Below are positions 10,239 to 22,400 of a DNA stretch of 64,000 bases, piece by piece. The translations under genes were made by a program, and so were the position numbers. Numbering within the stretch: position 1 is the stretch's first letter; each line of letters opens with the position of its first letter. Origin of the DNA: Naumovozyma dairenensis CBS 421 (Eukaryota; Ascomycota; Saccharomycetes; Saccharomycetales; Saccharomycetaceae). Under the pieces are notes generated by a model. The model had not been told where the DNA came from and did no database searches. It saw only the letters and a list, made by a program, of their open reading frames with translations. The DNA lies in contig NC_016484.1 in assembly GCF_000227115.2 (NCBI RefSeq), positions 434,001 to 498,000 on the forward strand. The letters are read 5' to 3'.

Positions 10239-11978
10239 TCACGTCTTACATCTCCAGGCACTGATGGGTAGGGTTTGTAGCTGCTGCGCCTTCCTCTTTA
10301 AATAACAAAAATATAGTATCACACCAAGTACTACACATAGGGCATTTGTCACATAGTAACCATCTCGAATGATCTTAACTTCTCCATGTAAGCCATTAGT
10401 ACAAACCTCCATATTGCCACCTTTAAAGACTAAATTTCTTTCTTCGCTATTTGGCAGTTCACATTCGTAGATCGTAAAATAATTGATCATTGACATGACG
10501 AAAAATCTAGGCCATGTTCCACCAAAATTACTCAATGTATTCAATAATGTCATATAAGTCCCACCAAGAACAGGGTCAGCAATTCTGGTATGGAATGCAG
10601 ATATTCCTACGAATTGAACGGTCGCCATGAAAGAACCTAATAAATGTTGTATGATTATCAAAAAGAAATATCCTTTCGTTAATTCGCCATTTTTGGGAAA
10701 CTGATGGATGACGTAACTACCTAGAATAGCTGATAAGAGACGACCTAAATAGCCCCATAACCATGGAGTTAAGACACCAGCATCTCCGACGAACCACTTG
10801 ATCCACTTCCTGAAGCGAACCGGACTCTTGGTATTCTTGTGAGCTTCTGTATCAGAGTGGTGATGTCTTTCATTTTCTGAATCTGAGCTCCATTTCGCAA
10901 CATAGTAACCGAATATTATCTCAAAGGGCACATCGATTAACACGGTAACAGCTAAGTCTTCCCTCTTAAATCCTTGTTCTAAAAGTTTCAAATTTGTTGC
11001 GCCTTCATTACATTGGAATGCTATCTTTGAAATCAAATGTATAAATGTTAATGTTCTAACTGATTTTAATTTCAATACTTTGAAAAAACACTTGTAAATG
11101 AAACCTAAACTCCTTGTCCTATCGGAAAAGCCGTCTTCTTCATCGCCGTTCGTTTCAATATATAGATCATCATCTTTCTTTTCTTCAATATGAATATCTT
11201 CCGAAGTATCAATATGGTAAGGGAGTATCCCAGTCTTCTTGTTAGAAATAAACGGATTTTCTGTTGTGCAGAATCCAACATAAATGGTGACTATAACGTA
11301 AACAAACCCGGCAAATTTCATATAACCTCCAAGACTAATCCAACCAAACTTTTGTGGTATCTTCCTGAAGTATTTATTAACGAATTCGCCTGAATTTAAT
11401 GATAAAAAAACAGTGAATGATAAAAAATAACCCATATTCAACCCCACTGTCTGTGCGGTCGAAGCGTATGATAAAGATCTCTTTGACAATATAGTTAATG
11501 CCCAGCCATCTACAGCAATATCTTGAGTGGCACAAAGGAAGACTAAAGATCCAAAATACCAGGTTAAAGTTGAGATCTTGACCGTACGCATACTTTCTAC
11601 AGTCTGCTCCGGATGGAACGCTGCGTCAACACCACTGAAAATGTAGCCTTTACTTATACAATGCCCCAGAATGTAAAGCATGAGACCGCTTGCTAATTGA
11701 ATGGGAATGATCCAAGACCTCCGACGTCCTATCTTCTTGCTATAGAGAGAATCAATAATGGGAGACCATAGGATCTTCAAAGAATATGGATACGTAGCAA
11801 TAGAAAAAACACCTAATGATGTGAAAGATGTTTCCTTGACCATTGACTTTAAAAGGAATGGGATGGTTCCAAAGGCTAATCCAACAGGTATACCTTGGAC
11901 AAAATATAATGCAACTAAAAGATAGAATTGCGGAAGATCATGCTTCGCTAATGATCTATATGATTTAGATGGTTCCAT
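10239..11978 (-). CDS. YBR220C: Acetyl-CoA transporter-like major facilitator (YBR220C homolog)
   Basis: A 579-residue polytopic membrane protein of the AT-1/SLC33A1 acetyl-CoA transporter family within the major facilitator superfamily. It opens with YLLVALYFVQGIPVGLAFGTIPFLLKS, the typical first transmembrane span, and has roughly a dozen hydrophobic segments with an acidic cytoplasmic loop in the middle (DTSEDIHIEEKKDDD). Family members move acetyl-CoA into the ER lumen for acetylation of proteins and glycans; the yeast protein is little studied. It lies upstream of PDB1 on the same strand, as in S. cerevisiae. I do not see the separate small gene YBR219C. Confidence 0.88.
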   Translation of the reverse strand: MEPSKSYRSLAKHDLPQFYLLVALYFVQGIPVGLAFGTIPFLLKSMVKETSFTSLGVFSIATYPYSLKILWSPIIDSLYSKKIGRRRSWIIPIQLASGLMLYILGHCISKGYIFSGVDAAFHPEQTVESMRTVKISTLTWYFGSLVFLCATQDIAVDGWALTILSKRSLSYASTAQTVGLNMGYFLSFTVFLSLNSGEFVNKYFRKIPQKFGWISLGGYMKFAGFVYVIVTIYVGFCTTENPFISNKKTGILPYHIDTSEDIHIEEKKDDDLYIETNGDEEDGFSDRTRSLGFIYKCFFKVLKLKSVRTLTFIHLISKIAFQCNEGATNLKLLEQGFKREDLAVTVLIDVPFEIIFGYYVAKWSSDSENERHHHSDTEAHKNTKSPVRFRKWIKWFVGDAGVLTPWLWGYLGRLLSAILGSYVIHQFPKNGELTKGYFFLIIIQHLLGSFMATVQFVGISAFHTRIADPVLGGTYMTLLNTLSNFGGTWPRFFVMSMINYFTIYECELPNSEERNLVFKGGNMEVCTNGLHGEVKIIRDGYYVTNALCVVLGVILYFCYLKRKAQQLQTLPISAWRCKT

Positions 11979-12528
11979 GGTAAAACCCGTCTAGCAAATA
12001 TAATCGCGACTTACTATACTTATCTATAGTTAGTATGGAGAAAAAGCGGCCTCTAATTGATCACAGATTCCTCACATATTTCATCCTTCGAAGTTCCAAA
12101 TCTGTTTACGTAAAGCATTGCAAACTTGAACTTTCCGATGATGTTGCTCCATTGAATGTATTATGTAGGTACGCGCGAGAATAATATGGCAAAACTGCGA
12201 AGACCTAGCTGTTGGCTCCACTTAGGCTTGTATAATGTAGTCTACAGGCAAAAATAAAATCAGTAACTTATAATCGATATGGACAAAAGACTCATGATAT
12301 TACTCAAAAATAATGGCTTACTTTGACGCAATTATACAATAAATAGAGAATTTGATTTTGTAAGTAGTACAGAATATATACTTGAGAATAAAATGAGGAG
12401 AAACTAATGTATAGAATAAAGACAACAGGACACGATGTGATTGAATAAAAAAATAAACCGATTTTTTTTCCACCACATACTTAAAACATAAATAAGGCGA
12501 TTATATTCCATTAGAGATACCATGTTAT
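11979..12528. other. Intergenic: YBR220C promoter and PDB1 3' flank
   Basis: About 550 bp, AT-rich. No open frame of note and no RNA gene seen. Confidence 0.6.
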
Positions 12529-13620
12529 CTATTCAATAGATAGAACTTCTTTCACTGCTTTGACAATAGTATCTGGATCTGGGAACGCAAAATCCTCTAG
12601 TTCCTTTGCATAAGGAGTTGGAACATCTGCCCCAGTAACTCTTTGGATTGGAGCATCGAGATAATCAAATGCTTCAGATTCCATAACTTGAGCAATAATC
12701 TCTGCACCTACCCCAAATGATGGGAAAGTAGATTCAACCGTAATCAAATGATTGGTTTTCTTGACCGTCTTAATAATAGCATCGATATCTAATGGTCTTA
12801 TTGAACGTAAATTAATGACTTCTGCCGAGACTCCGTATTGCTTTTCGAGAATTTCTGCAGCTTGTAAAGAGAATTGGACGTTTCTTGTATAGGTGACTAT
12901 AGATATATCTTTGCCTTCCTTCTCAACTTTGGCTGTATATGGTAGAGTAAAATCAGGAGATAAAGCTTCTTCAGATATTGGAAATGATTCACCGTATAAT
13001 AATTCATTCTCTAGAAACACAACTGGGTTGGGATCTCTAATGGCGGCTTTTAATAAACCTCTAGCATCTTCTGCTGAATAAGGAACCAATACTTTTAACC
13101 CGGGGATGGAGCCATACCAAGCAGAATAATCCTGAGAATGTTGAGCAGCTACACCAACGGCAGCCCCATTAGGTCCTCTAAACACAATTTGACATTTTTG
13201 AGTCCCACCAGACATGTAATGAGTCTTTGCTGCAGAGTTTACGACATGATCAATGGCTTGCATGGAAAAATTAAACGACATGAACTCCACAATTGGTTTC
13301 AAACCCTTCAATGCTGCTCCGACAGCAAGCCCAGTAAACCCATATTCAGTAATTGGTGTATCAACGACTCTACGTTCGCCGAATCTGTCGAGTAAACCCT
13401 TGGTTACCTTGTAGGCACCATTATATTGTGCGACTTCTTCCCCGATGATAAAAACGTCATCATCACGATCCAACTCTTCGGCCATTGCACTGTTCAATGC
13501 CTCTCTGACCGTCATGGTTTTAGAAGAGGCCAATCTCATTGCTTGGTATCTTAATGGAGTGGATAGACCATTAACCCTTTTTGCGATATGTCTTAATAAA
13601 AGTGGGGTTCTAAACGACAT
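12529..13620 (-). CDS. PDB1: Pyruvate dehydrogenase E1 component, beta subunit
   Basis: Mitochondrial matrix E1 beta subunit, which works with Pda1 in thiamine-diphosphate-dependent decarboxylation of pyruvate. The mature part is almost unchanged from S. cerevisiae: [20 protein letters not shown], the transketolase-type pyrimidine-binding domain ([22 protein letters not shown]), and the C-terminal domain ending [20 protein letters not shown]. The frame is open to 13674, but I choose the ATG at 13620: it gives 363 residues (366 in S. cerevisiae) and a presequence beginning [16 protein letters not shown], rich in Arg and without acidic residues. The longer form would put an acidic stretch (EKEE) in front of the targeting signal. 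Co-oriented with PCS60 and YBR220C, as in S. cerevisiae. Confidence 0.96.
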   Translation of the reverse strand: MSFRTPLLLRHIAKRVNGLSTPLRYQAMRLASSKTMTVREALNSAMAEELDRDDDVFIIGEEVAQYNGAYKVTKGLLDRFGERRVVDTPITEYGFTGLAVGAALKGLKPIVEFMSFNFSMQAIDHVVNSAAKTHYMSGGTQKCQIVFRGPNGAAVGVAAQHSQDYSAWYGSIPGLKVLVPYSAEDARGLLKAAIRDPNPVVFLENELLYGESFPISEEALSPDFTLPYTAKVEKEGKDISIVTYTRNVQFSLQAAEILEKQYGVSAEVINLRSIRPLDIDAIIKTVKKTNHLITVESTFPSFGVGAEIIAQVMESEAFDYLDAPIQRVTGADVPTPYAKELEDFAFPDPDTIVKAVKEVLSIE

Positions 13621-14115
13621 TTCTTCTTTTTCAAACTTTGTATAAAACTTATGTATCCTCCTCTCGATGTTCACCTAGTATTAATGCTACACGAACGTTT
13701 AGTTATGCTGTTCAATTAAACAATAAAGAAGAGGTTAAAGATCTTGAATCCTTAATTTTTTTGTTTTATTGCGTACGATCGGTACTTAAGTTGTTCCACT
13801 TTTCTTGATGTGGGATTCAAACATCACCGCCTTGTGCCCACGGATTCTTCTCTAAGAGAAGGAGGGTTATCTTCCAATGATAGAGCTATAAAGACTGTAT
13901 CTTGAGTAATAAACCAGCTTATACGTACCACAGGCTATATCAATAATATGGTTTCAAATAGAGAGTATATAGGGTAAGTAGAATACTCTTTTTATGTAGG
14001 TATAATACCAATAAATAAATATTGCTTATGGCTATATAAACATGACGGTAATGTCTGATGATGTAGATAAAAACATGTCTTAAACAATATCACAACAATA
14101 TAGTACTTCTTTGAA
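13621..14115. other. Intergenic: PDB1 promoter and PCS60 3' flank
   Basis: About 495 bp. A stretch near 13806-13840 looked faintly tRNA-like but cannot be folded into one. No other feature seen. Confidence 0.55.
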
Positions 14116-15735
14116 TCATAATTTGCTGGTGTTCTTGGTAGCTCTAGCAAAAGTTGCAGCAATGATTCTTCTTTGTATCTTTCCGGTAGCTGTTTTTGGT
14201 AATTTATCGACGAAGTAGACCTTTACTGGCAGCTTAAATTTTGCTAATTTATCGCTTAAAAAGGTGATGAATTCATCATGCTCCATTTTAGCACCTGGTT
14301 TCAACACAACCGCAGCATGGACAACTTGTCCATACATTTCATTTGGAACACCGAAACTAACTGCCTCATCCACTTTAGGATTAGATAACATGACACCATC
14401 TACTTCAATTGGCGAAATCTTTTCTCCGCCTCTATTAATTAACTCCTTTATACGACCAGTTAGTACTAAAAATCCTTCAGGATCAAAATACCCTTGATCA
14501 CCAGTCCTAAAGAAGTTCTCCCTTTCTGTAAAGTTTTCCTTATTAGCTTTATCATTGTTCTTATATCCTAAAGTGACATTTTCACCCCTAATGGATACTT
14601 CGCCAATCTTACCTTGTTCTAACACATTATCATTATCATCCAAAATGAAAACTTCCACACCTTGTGGCCTTCCGACTGTTCCCGGTTTCCTTTTCATAGG
14701 AGGTAAATTATTCGATGTCATTTGATGGGATGCTTCAGTCATTGCATATGCTTCTAATACAGGACATTGGAAATTCCTTTCCAGTCTATGGAAAGTAGCA
14801 GGAGCCAATGCAGAAGAACATGATCTAATGAATCTAATATATGGCATTGGTGAAGGTTTAGGAACGTTTAACATTATCATACTAATGGTTGGGACACAAC
14901 TGAACCAAGTACACTTGTAAGTAATGAATTGTTTCCAAAATGTCTTTGGTGAGAATCTATGCGGGACAACTACAGAACCTTGTATACGGAATGTAGAAAG
15001 TAAAACACCAATAAGGCCGTGGACGTGGAATAACGGCATGACAATATATGAACGATCTTGTTCAGTTAGTTTGTAAGACTGTGAAATATTTAACGTCGAC
15101 CTAACAATATTTAAATGTAACAATGGGACTGTCTTAGGAGCAGACGTAGTACCACTTGTATGTAAGATCATTGCAACATCAGTAGAGCGGGAAAATCCCG
15201 GGAATCGTTGAGGGTCGTTATTGATAAATTTAGGTTTCGATAATGAACTATAAATCAATGTCTTATAGTTATCCTTTGGCGAATAAATTTCATATTCAAC
15301 TCTAAACCTTTTTTGGTTGAAATACAATTCAGTGATAAAGCACCCAAAATTCTTGGCGGCTTTAACAATTTGAGAGTTTGAGTCCTTTAATGTACCTTTT
15401 GGTACACAAACAGCTCTTGATTTTAAATCATTCAAATAGAAATTGAATTCGTTTTCTTTATAATTTGGATTTAAAGGCGCACTAATCTTTGCATCCATAG
15501 TAGCACCTAAATATGCAACTATAAATTCCAATCCATTAGGAATTGAAATAGCCAATGTATCTTGTCTCTTCACTTCTGAATATAAAGGTGATTCGGGATT
15601 TTTAAAGATAGTTTGGAAGTGTCCCACCATATGGGATAAATCCCTATAAGTTACTTGGACATCAGTTTCTGGGATGACTACGGCAACGTTGTCAGACACT
15701 TTAAAGGTATCGTTGAATGAAGCGGTAGAAGTCAT
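14116..15735 (-). CDS. PCS60: Peroxisomal acyl-CoA synthetase-like enzyme Pcs60 (oxalyl-CoA synthetase)
   Basis: ANL-superfamily adenylate-forming enzyme. Visible motifs: the P-loop-like LHTSGTTSAPKTVP, the AMP-binding YAMTEASHQM, GDQGYFDPEGFLVLTGR, the hinge GRIKELINRGGEKISP, and the C-terminal lysine motif PKTATGKIQRR. The protein ends in SKL, a perfect type-1 peroxisomal targeting signal. S. cerevisiae Pcs60/Fat2 is 543 residues and acts as an oxalyl-CoA synthetase in oxalate breakdown. The frame is open to an ATG at 15774, but the ATG at 15735 begins MTSTASFNDTF, aligning with MTSAATVTASFNDTF of S. cerevisiae and giving 539 residues, so I prefer it. I found no perfect oleate-response element upstream. 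Confidence 0.95.
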   Translation of the reverse strand: MTSTASFNDTFKVSDNVAVVIPETDVQVTYRDLSHMVGHFQTIFKNPESPLYSEVKRQDTLAISIPNGLEFIVAYLGATMDAKISAPLNPNYKENEFNFYLNDLKSRAVCVPKGTLKDSNSQIVKAAKNFGCFITELYFNQKRFRVEYEIYSPKDNYKTLIYSSLSKPKFINNDPQRFPGFSRSTDVAMILHTSGTTSAPKTVPLLHLNIVRSTLNISQSYKLTEQDRSYIVMPLFHVHGLIGVLLSTFRIQGSVVVPHRFSPKTFWKQFITYKCTWFSCVPTISMIMLNVPKPSPMPYIRFIRSCSSALAPATFHRLERNFQCPVLEAYAMTEASHQMTSNNLPPMKRKPGTVGRPQGVEVFILDDNDNVLEQGKIGEVSIRGENVTLGYKNNDKANKENFTERENFFRTGDQGYFDPEGFLVLTGRIKELINRGGEKISPIEVDGVMLSNPKVDEAVSFGVPNEMYGQVVHAAVVLKPGAKMEHDEFITFLSDKLAKFKLPVKVYFVDKLPKTATGKIQRRIIAATFARATKNTSKL

Positions 15736-16235
15736 TCTTATAGTAAATAGTTGACTCGGCGTAAATATGGTCAATTGTCAGCCACAGCTTCTTTATTATG
15801 AAGAAAAAATTTCCAAGAGTTAAAATATTAACACATTTTATTCATTATTCTGATGGTGGAAACGATGTATCCTTTATAATATTCCGGATCTCAGAGTTTT
15901 TTCCATTTCCTTTGGTAATTTGAGTGATTCTTCGGGCCGAAGTCTCGGTTATGTTACCGGAAAGCAAAAACCTTGGATCTATGTCACAATACATGTCAGT
16001 GTCTCCAAAATAAACAATAATTACAAAAAAATATGTATGAATAGGAATAGATTGGATAGTCTCTCTAGTAACTGTTATTTTTGAACGAATTCCTGTTTGT
16101 TATAATTTTATTATATATCTTTTTCCAAATTTTTCAAAATAATATGAATTAATGTTTTAGATGAGAATTAAATTATTGCTAAATATATATATATATGAAA
16201 TACAAAAGTAAATAAAAACAGGAAAATAAATTTTT
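15736..16235. other. Intergenic: PCS60 promoter and TDP1 3' flank
   Basis: About 500 bp. It contains an inverted pair CTTCGG-G-CCGAAG (about 15931-15943) followed closely by CGG and CCG triplets, the kind of half-sites zinc-cluster activators use. Spacing does not fit the oleate-response consensus. An AT run near 16181-16196 lies towards the TDP1 3' end. Confidence 0.45.
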
Positions 16236-18122
16236 TTATGGATAATCGACGTCTTGACAAAAAGCCCTTTCAACGTCTGTGTCATACTTAGAAACAGGCA
16301 AAGTAAATGGGACCATCAATGTAAAATTATCATTAGCATCCTTATCTTGTGGTGCGTCGTTATTTAAATAAATAGTATCGACAAAACTCTTACATTTCAA
16401 TTGCATTTTCTCAGGTAATTCATCATTATTAAATAATATCCCTACTTCATAATTTCTGGGAGCACTTGTTATCCTACCTAGTGCACTAACACTTAAATTT
16501 GCAGAGGTGTAAAGACACCAATCTAGATTTTCAAATGGATTATCATTAGTTGAATTTTTCTTCGTAATCCTTGATTTCAAATAAAATTTGGAATGAGCTG
16601 GTGTTGATTTCCTTTTATATCTGATATTATTAATTTTAGTTCTATTTTGTTTATAAAAGATTTGGAAATCTTTGGATAACATATGATAATAACTTTTTGA
16701 TTGTTCATTATGTAAATATTTAAAATGGAACCAACCTGATGGTAGATATTGCATTGGTGTATTCAAACATTCTTCCTTTGTAGGGAATACTATATAAGGA
16801 ACAATTTTCATGTTCTCATAATCAGTTAATAGTTCTTGAGTGTCTTTAAAATTCAATTTTTTAATGTTCTCATCATATATGACTTCAGAATCCATGATAC
16901 TAGTTAATAAAGGGATCATTAAGTGAGTAAAGATATTTATTGGTTTAGATTTCGACAATGAAGCACCAATGGAGGAAGTTTGACATAAATAATGAGATGT
17001 GATATCAGAATCCATCATTTTTGACCAATTTTTCTTTTCCGTTGGTAATAAGTTTTTAGCTAGCAGTTTTAAACCAGATGAGAAATCTTTATTGGGAGTT
17101 GAGTATATGAAATTGAAGTTCTTTAAAGGTGAAAAATCGATACTTTCTAATTTTTTTAATAAATTTGTTATTTTCCCCATTTTATATGATTTGAAGTAAT
17201 CGATTAGATTTTCTTTAAAAGTTGGTATTGTATCAAGTGAGGAAGAAGTTAAAGGTACTAGTTTGGGACTACACCAACAAACTTGTTGTGGCAAATTTGT
17301 TTCTTTATAAGTAAGATTATTGGAAGGTAAAAAGATTTTACAAGAATTGTCTCTATAATAATTAATGATCATTTTTGAATGATGGCATGTATATGGTGGC
17401 ATTTGGAATTCAATGATTTCTAAATGTTGAAATATTTCCCATAATTGTTTATCTCTTGGATGAGTGAAAGGACTTATTGTGCCTCTTTGAGCAATTATAG
17501 TTATTTTCTCTATATTTTTATTAAATTGTGGTATTATAAAATCAAGTTCAAATTGGAAGCTTAAGAGGATTGTCTCCTTCAAATTAGAACCATTTAATAT
17601 ATCTTTCATGGTAATAAAATATGGTGAAGAGATATCGTTATCAATAGTATCGTACATTTCCGATTTGATTAATCTAAAAGGTGAATTATCCAAGTTTATT
17701 TCTGGTGTATGTGTTTTAGTCTTCTTCTGTAAGTTTGCAAATGTTTCTTTTTCTTTTATCATCTTTTTTTCATCAGGCTTTCCTGTTTCATTATCGGAAG
17801 ATGTCAAATCAATAATAGCATCAGTTGAAGAAGTATCACTCTCAAAGGGAATTGTAAGATCAATTGCGTCCTCTGTTCGCAACCTTTTTGAAGATTCCCT
17901 TGTATTGATCAGTTCGGCATTATTTGCCTTAAAAGAAGAAGAAGAGGTTTTACCATAGGATATGTCTTTAATATCTTTCTCTCTATTATTATTATTATTA
18001 TTATTTTCGGTATTATTATAAGATTGTTCTGCCCATTTTTTTTGGACTTGTAAAGCAGCTTCAGATGCAGATCTTTTCCTGGACTTATTGTAGGTTGCGT
18101 CACTACTATTCTTCTTTTCCAT
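16236..18122 (-). CDS. TDP1: Tyrosyl-DNA phosphodiesterase Tdp1
   Basis: Repairs topoisomerase-DNA adducts by cutting the tyrosyl-phosphodiester bond; phospholipase D superfamily. Two HKD-type motifs are present: HHSKM with His248/Lys250, and PAHSKFYLK with His510/Lys512, the latter followed by YTSANLSVSALGR. These supply the nucleophile and the general acid. At 628 residues it is longer than the 544 of S. cerevisiae. The extra length is mainly a low-complexity N-terminal region (poly-Asn, Ser and charged residues; residues 1-140) that carries basic clusters suited to nuclear import. It lies between PCS60 and YBR225W as in S. cerevisiae and shares a 1.3-kb divergent promoter region with the latter. 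Confidence 0.92.
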   Translation of the reverse strand: MEKKNSSDATYNKSRKRSASEAALQVQKKWAEQSYNNTENNNNNNNREKDIKDISYGKTSSSSFKANNAELINTRESSKRLRTEDAIDLTIPFESDTSSTDAIIDLTSSDNETGKPDEKKMIKEKETFANLQKKTKTHTPEINLDNSPFRLIKSEMYDTIDNDISSPYFITMKDILNGSNLKETILLSFQFELDFIIPQFNKNIEKITIIAQRGTISPFTHPRDKQLWEIFQHLEIIEFQMPPYTCHHSKMIINYYRDNSCKIFLPSNNLTYKETNLPQQVCWCSPKLVPLTSSSLDTIPTFKENLIDYFKSYKMGKITNLLKKLESIDFSPLKNFNFIYSTPNKDFSSGLKLLAKNLLPTEKKNWSKMMDSDITSHYLCQTSSIGASLSKSKPINIFTHLMIPLLTSIMDSEVIYDENIKKLNFKDTQELLTDYENMKIVPYIVFPTKEECLNTPMQYLPSGWFHFKYLHNEQSKSYYHMLSKDFQIFYKQNRTKINNIRYKRKSTPAHSKFYLKSRITKKNSTNDNPFENLDWCLYTSANLSVSALGRITSAPRNYEVGILFNNDELPEKMQLKCKSFVDTIYLNNDAPQDKDANDNFTLMVPFTLPVSKYDTDVERAFCQDVDYP

Positions 18123-19448
18123 CCTTGTTGAGACCTAATATAGACCAATATAATGAAGGTGTCAGGAAGGGAAGGGGAGGGAGGAGAAGGGACTTCCTAT
18201 TAAAATGAATACATTCTATGTTGAGCAGTAGCTTCATTTTTAGGACTACATAGTTAATAAGCTCACTGTAAGATGGCGAACTCTGTGCGCGTAACAGTAA
18301 GTAAGTAAGCACGTAAGTAGGTGGGACGCTATGGAGTATACTATATTTAAAGGAGGGTGGATTTATTGATAAACAATGAACAACAAGGTGGGGTTAAAAT
18401 AAAACACCCAAAGGGGTTATTACCTTGGGAATAGGATGCGGTTGAGGTGTAAACTCTCAATATATCCTGACAACCTTTTCCCTTGAAGCATATGAAATCT
18501 AACCCAAAATAAAAAGCCATTGATCGAAGTGATGAATTAGCCGCCGAGGTATCTAGAAGCAATCATGAAGAGGAAATAGGTAACATATTTTCTCCACACA
18601 AAAAACGGAAGGTATCTAGAAAATCACAAGAGGATTGCTTTCATTCGTCCAATAGAAATATTGATATTAACTAACAGACCTACATTGCCAAGTAAAGAAG
18701 GAGAAGGAGAAAGATCTCCTCAACAAATTCGAATTGCTCACTTCCACCTTTTAGTGATTCTATTTCAGAAATAGAATAGCGACTTAAAAAGTATAATCTC
18801 CAAATAAGATATGATAGATGGTTTCCCATGTTAATGGTATTGTTAATGTTAGTGATAATGATCAGATAGACAACGGGAACCAGATAATGGATAATGGATA
18901 GTGGGAAATAAGCCTATTATTGTTATTATTAATATTGTTGTCAGGATCCGTTGCGTTGACTGTCCTTTGGGCTTTGGGCTCTGGGCTGGACAGCGCGAGG
19001 GGAGACCGCGACAGCGCGAGAGCGACAACGGAAGAAAATGAGGGCGGTTAAACTATTCTGGAAGAGAATGTGGGGCCCTGGCAAGGGAAAAACAGCTTGG
19101 AGTTGCAGTAACAGGAACAGTAACAGGAGAATGGGTATGATTTAGTTATTACACTGAGACAGAAACGGTGGGAAAATCCCCTTCGATGATCGGCTTATAT
19201 GTAATACAATCCAAGAGAAGCAACATCCTTACAAAAGAAATAAAGTAATAGATAATAATCACTACACCAGCTCGATCACTTAGTAGATATCGTGGGTTTA
19301 TCACTAAGAGCCATTATTAAAATAAAAACCCTAACAAACAGACATTCTTTAACGTAATTGTATTCGCTCCACTCAAGATTCGATCATTCAGGATTGAGGT
19401 ATAATTTATTCTGCTTACGTACCATACTTAATACACTACAGTCAAGCT
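18123..19448. other. Long divergent intergenic region between TDP1 and YBR225W, with a GC-rich patch
   Basis: A 1.3-kb region, unusually long here. Around 18966-19030 it becomes GC-rich. The 11-mer GACAGCGCGAG occurs twice (18989-18999 and 19010-19020, 21 bp apart), preceded by TTTGGGC-type repeats. Such a patch could be a regulatory cluster. Short open frames here look random. No tRNA seen. Confidence 0.5.
18989..19020 (+). repeat. Tandem pair of GACAGCGCGAG
   Basis: Two exact copies of an 11-mer with a 21-bp period, separated by a GC-rich spacer, about 430 bp upstream of the YBR225W-like start. Seen directly; function unknown. Confidence 0.6.
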
Positions 19449-22400
19449 ATGATGGAATCGAAAGAAAATAATAATATCAATTATCTTAAGCCCCCTCCTA
19501 AGAATAGCAAAAAAAATAGTTCAAAGAGGCCAAGAGATTTCTGCACGGGACCCATGGCTGATTATAGTGACTACAATCTGAACCCTAATTCCAATTCTAA
19601 TTCTAATCATAACTCCAACGCCAATTCCAAGTACAGTTCTAATCAGACTTCGTCACGGACAATATCGCCGTCTCCATCCAGATCATTATTCCATCAAATA
19701 TCTCAATCAAATTCAAATTCCCACTCGCATTCGAACTCAAATACACAACTTTCTTCTGCCAGTGATAATAAGAAAATTCTTCAAGTTAATTCATCTTCTG
19801 GAGCATCTACATCTTCATTACCACTACATTCAAATCAAGAACACTCATCACAGTCACCGCTGCAAGAACAACATAACCTATTCAAAAGATCTACCACTCC
19901 ATTATCATCAATCATAAAACCATCCAAAAATAAAACTCTGATAGATGATGACATGGATATTGATGTTGATGGCCTTGATATTGATGATCTTGATATTAAT
20001 AATGAAAACTCAAGCCAGAAACGAAAGTTGAAAGAAAAAGAAAAAGAAAAAGAAAAACAGAGACAAAAAGCAGTAACGAAAATTGATACTATTCCTAACA
20101 CTAATAATAATAATGACAATGAAAATAAATATGAATATGATAATGAAAATGAAGAAAAGGAAAGTGATAATGGAGATGAAAAACTCGACAATAACGATAA
20201 TACTAATGATCTTATCAATTGGAACATTTTACCTAAAATGGGGGATACTCATTTAAAGAAAAATAAAAATAATTATCATAGGATTAAATTGAAAATTAAG
20301 AACAAAAATAATGAAGAACAAGAAAAAGTAATTAGCTACGATCCAACATATAATAAGAGATTATCTGAAATGGATTTATTTTTCTCATTTAACTCTACCT
20401 CGAAACCCTCGGATTCTCTATTTAATGCAAAGAAAAGATTATTGTCCTATGTGGAATTCTTAACAGGGTATTTAACTATAAGGAAATCCTTCTTACAAAA
20501 ACAATCTTCCTCTTCAAAACCCAACTTCTCATTAGATCTCGATATAATCTCATCTATTGAAACTGAATTAAAAAGATATGTAGAATATAATCCAAAATAT
20601 GATTATTCAGAAATTGAAGGCTTATTAGAATTATGGGCCATTCAAAGCCAAAAATTCCTTTTGCAATCAAACTCTTTAATTTTTTCAAATGATGTCATTC
20701 AATATTTATTGAAAAGGAAATCATCAATAAGACAAAATCAAGGAAAGTTACAACAACAACAACAACAGCAACAACGAGAATTTGAAACCATCACATTTTC
20801 AAGTAATAGTAACATTGGTTACGAAAATAAAGATATAAATAATAATAATAGAGATTCACAATTAATGTATCGTCCAACTGATATCGATATTTTATTATTA
20901 AGACCAAAATTAGAAACATCATTGGGTTGGCAAATTGCATTGGATGAACCAACTTTGAATATTGCCGATTTCGAATTAGATATCTCTCCTTGGTCCGAAG
21001 CTGGTACTTCAAACAATACTAGTAATTTAAAAGCCGAGAAAAATGTTAAGAAACAATTGGAATCAGAATTTAACGATCGTTTTATACAACCTGATGCGAA
21101 CACAGACAAAAGTGGACCTTCATTTAAAGATTCCCAAACCGTTAAGATCGTTGATGGTGAAGACGAATTTAGAGAATTAAATGATGAAACAGCACCTAAC
21201 TATATATTAGATTGTATGGATAGACACATTTTTTCAAGATCATCAAGAACATCTACTGCAATAAACACTACAACAACCACCTCAAGGGAGGAAACGCCGG
21301 AACAACAACAGCAATCTAAAAATCCAAAGAAAAAGAAAAAACCTGCTCCTGTAAAAAATACTAGAAAATCAGGTATTGTAAATTTCTTTAAAAGGAAACA
21401 TTCTCAATTACCGAATCCATTGAATAATGGTAATAATATTTCATCTACTACAAATCCACTACCACAGCCTTCTTCAACTGCTGTATCAACAACAACTCAT
21501 TCCATTAATTCTGATAGATCCATATCCATTATTGATCAAAATCAACATACTGAAAATGTTTGGCTTGAAGACTATTTCTGTAAACTACTAAGTAATTATA
21601 GGAGAATCGCATTACCAACTCAATACATCTTACCAACTACTGGTAAAACTTCAACATCTTCCACACCTTCATTGAATTCAAATAATTCTTCAGATTCGGT
21701 AGGATCGGATGATAACAGTAATAAAAACAATCCTTATTCTCAGGAATCCACAGTCAGTAGTACTATTACAGAATCAAAACCTACAAAGAAAACAGCAATG
21801 TTATATGGTAAAGAATTTTTAAAGATAAGATTACCATTCAAATCAAATTCTATCCCATCTATTTTTTGTCCATGGATTTGGACAGATTTGACATATACGA
21901 AATGGAGAGCCATGTTAAGAGAAATATATAGATGTTTAATTCCTGGTGGTTATTTAATAGCAATCATTCCTGATATGAAAATTTCAAATTCCAATACAAA
22001 AGATGCTTCGACTAATTTTCCCACAAGCAATAATAAACAACAACAACAAAATAATAACAGTAACCAACCCATTTTCGAAACTACTTTAGAAAGAGATAAA
22101 GTCTTTGATGCAATGTCATTGGAGGCAATTAACAAAGGTTTACACATTCATCCGACGAAACATATGGCTAGAAGCTTCAAAGAAGTTGGCTATACCTCTA
22201 TAAAATCCACTGTGCTAAGCTTGAAAACAGGTGATCTTTCAGATGATATGGGCTGTCTTAATGAATTTAATTTCCTCTTGAATTGGGACTTAACATCCCG
22301 TAAACAATTACCGGCTACAAGTCACTCGCCTAAGAATAGTGATCCTGCATCGTTATTTGATAGATACGTTAAAGAACATTGGGGTAAAATCGATAGCAAC

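Noticed and set aside
13800..13870. tRNA-like GGGATTCAAACATCACCGCC stretch
   Set aside because: It cannot form a cloverleaf and lacks a usable B-box.
15736..16000. Oleate-response element upstream of PCS60
   Set aside because: CGG and CCG triplets are present, but none has the required 15-18 bp spacing with the T.A bases.
19835..20227. 130-codon minus-strand frame inside the YBR225W-like gene
   Set aside because: Ser/Leu/Phe-rich shadow of the low-complexity Asn/Lys/Glu region on the plus strand.
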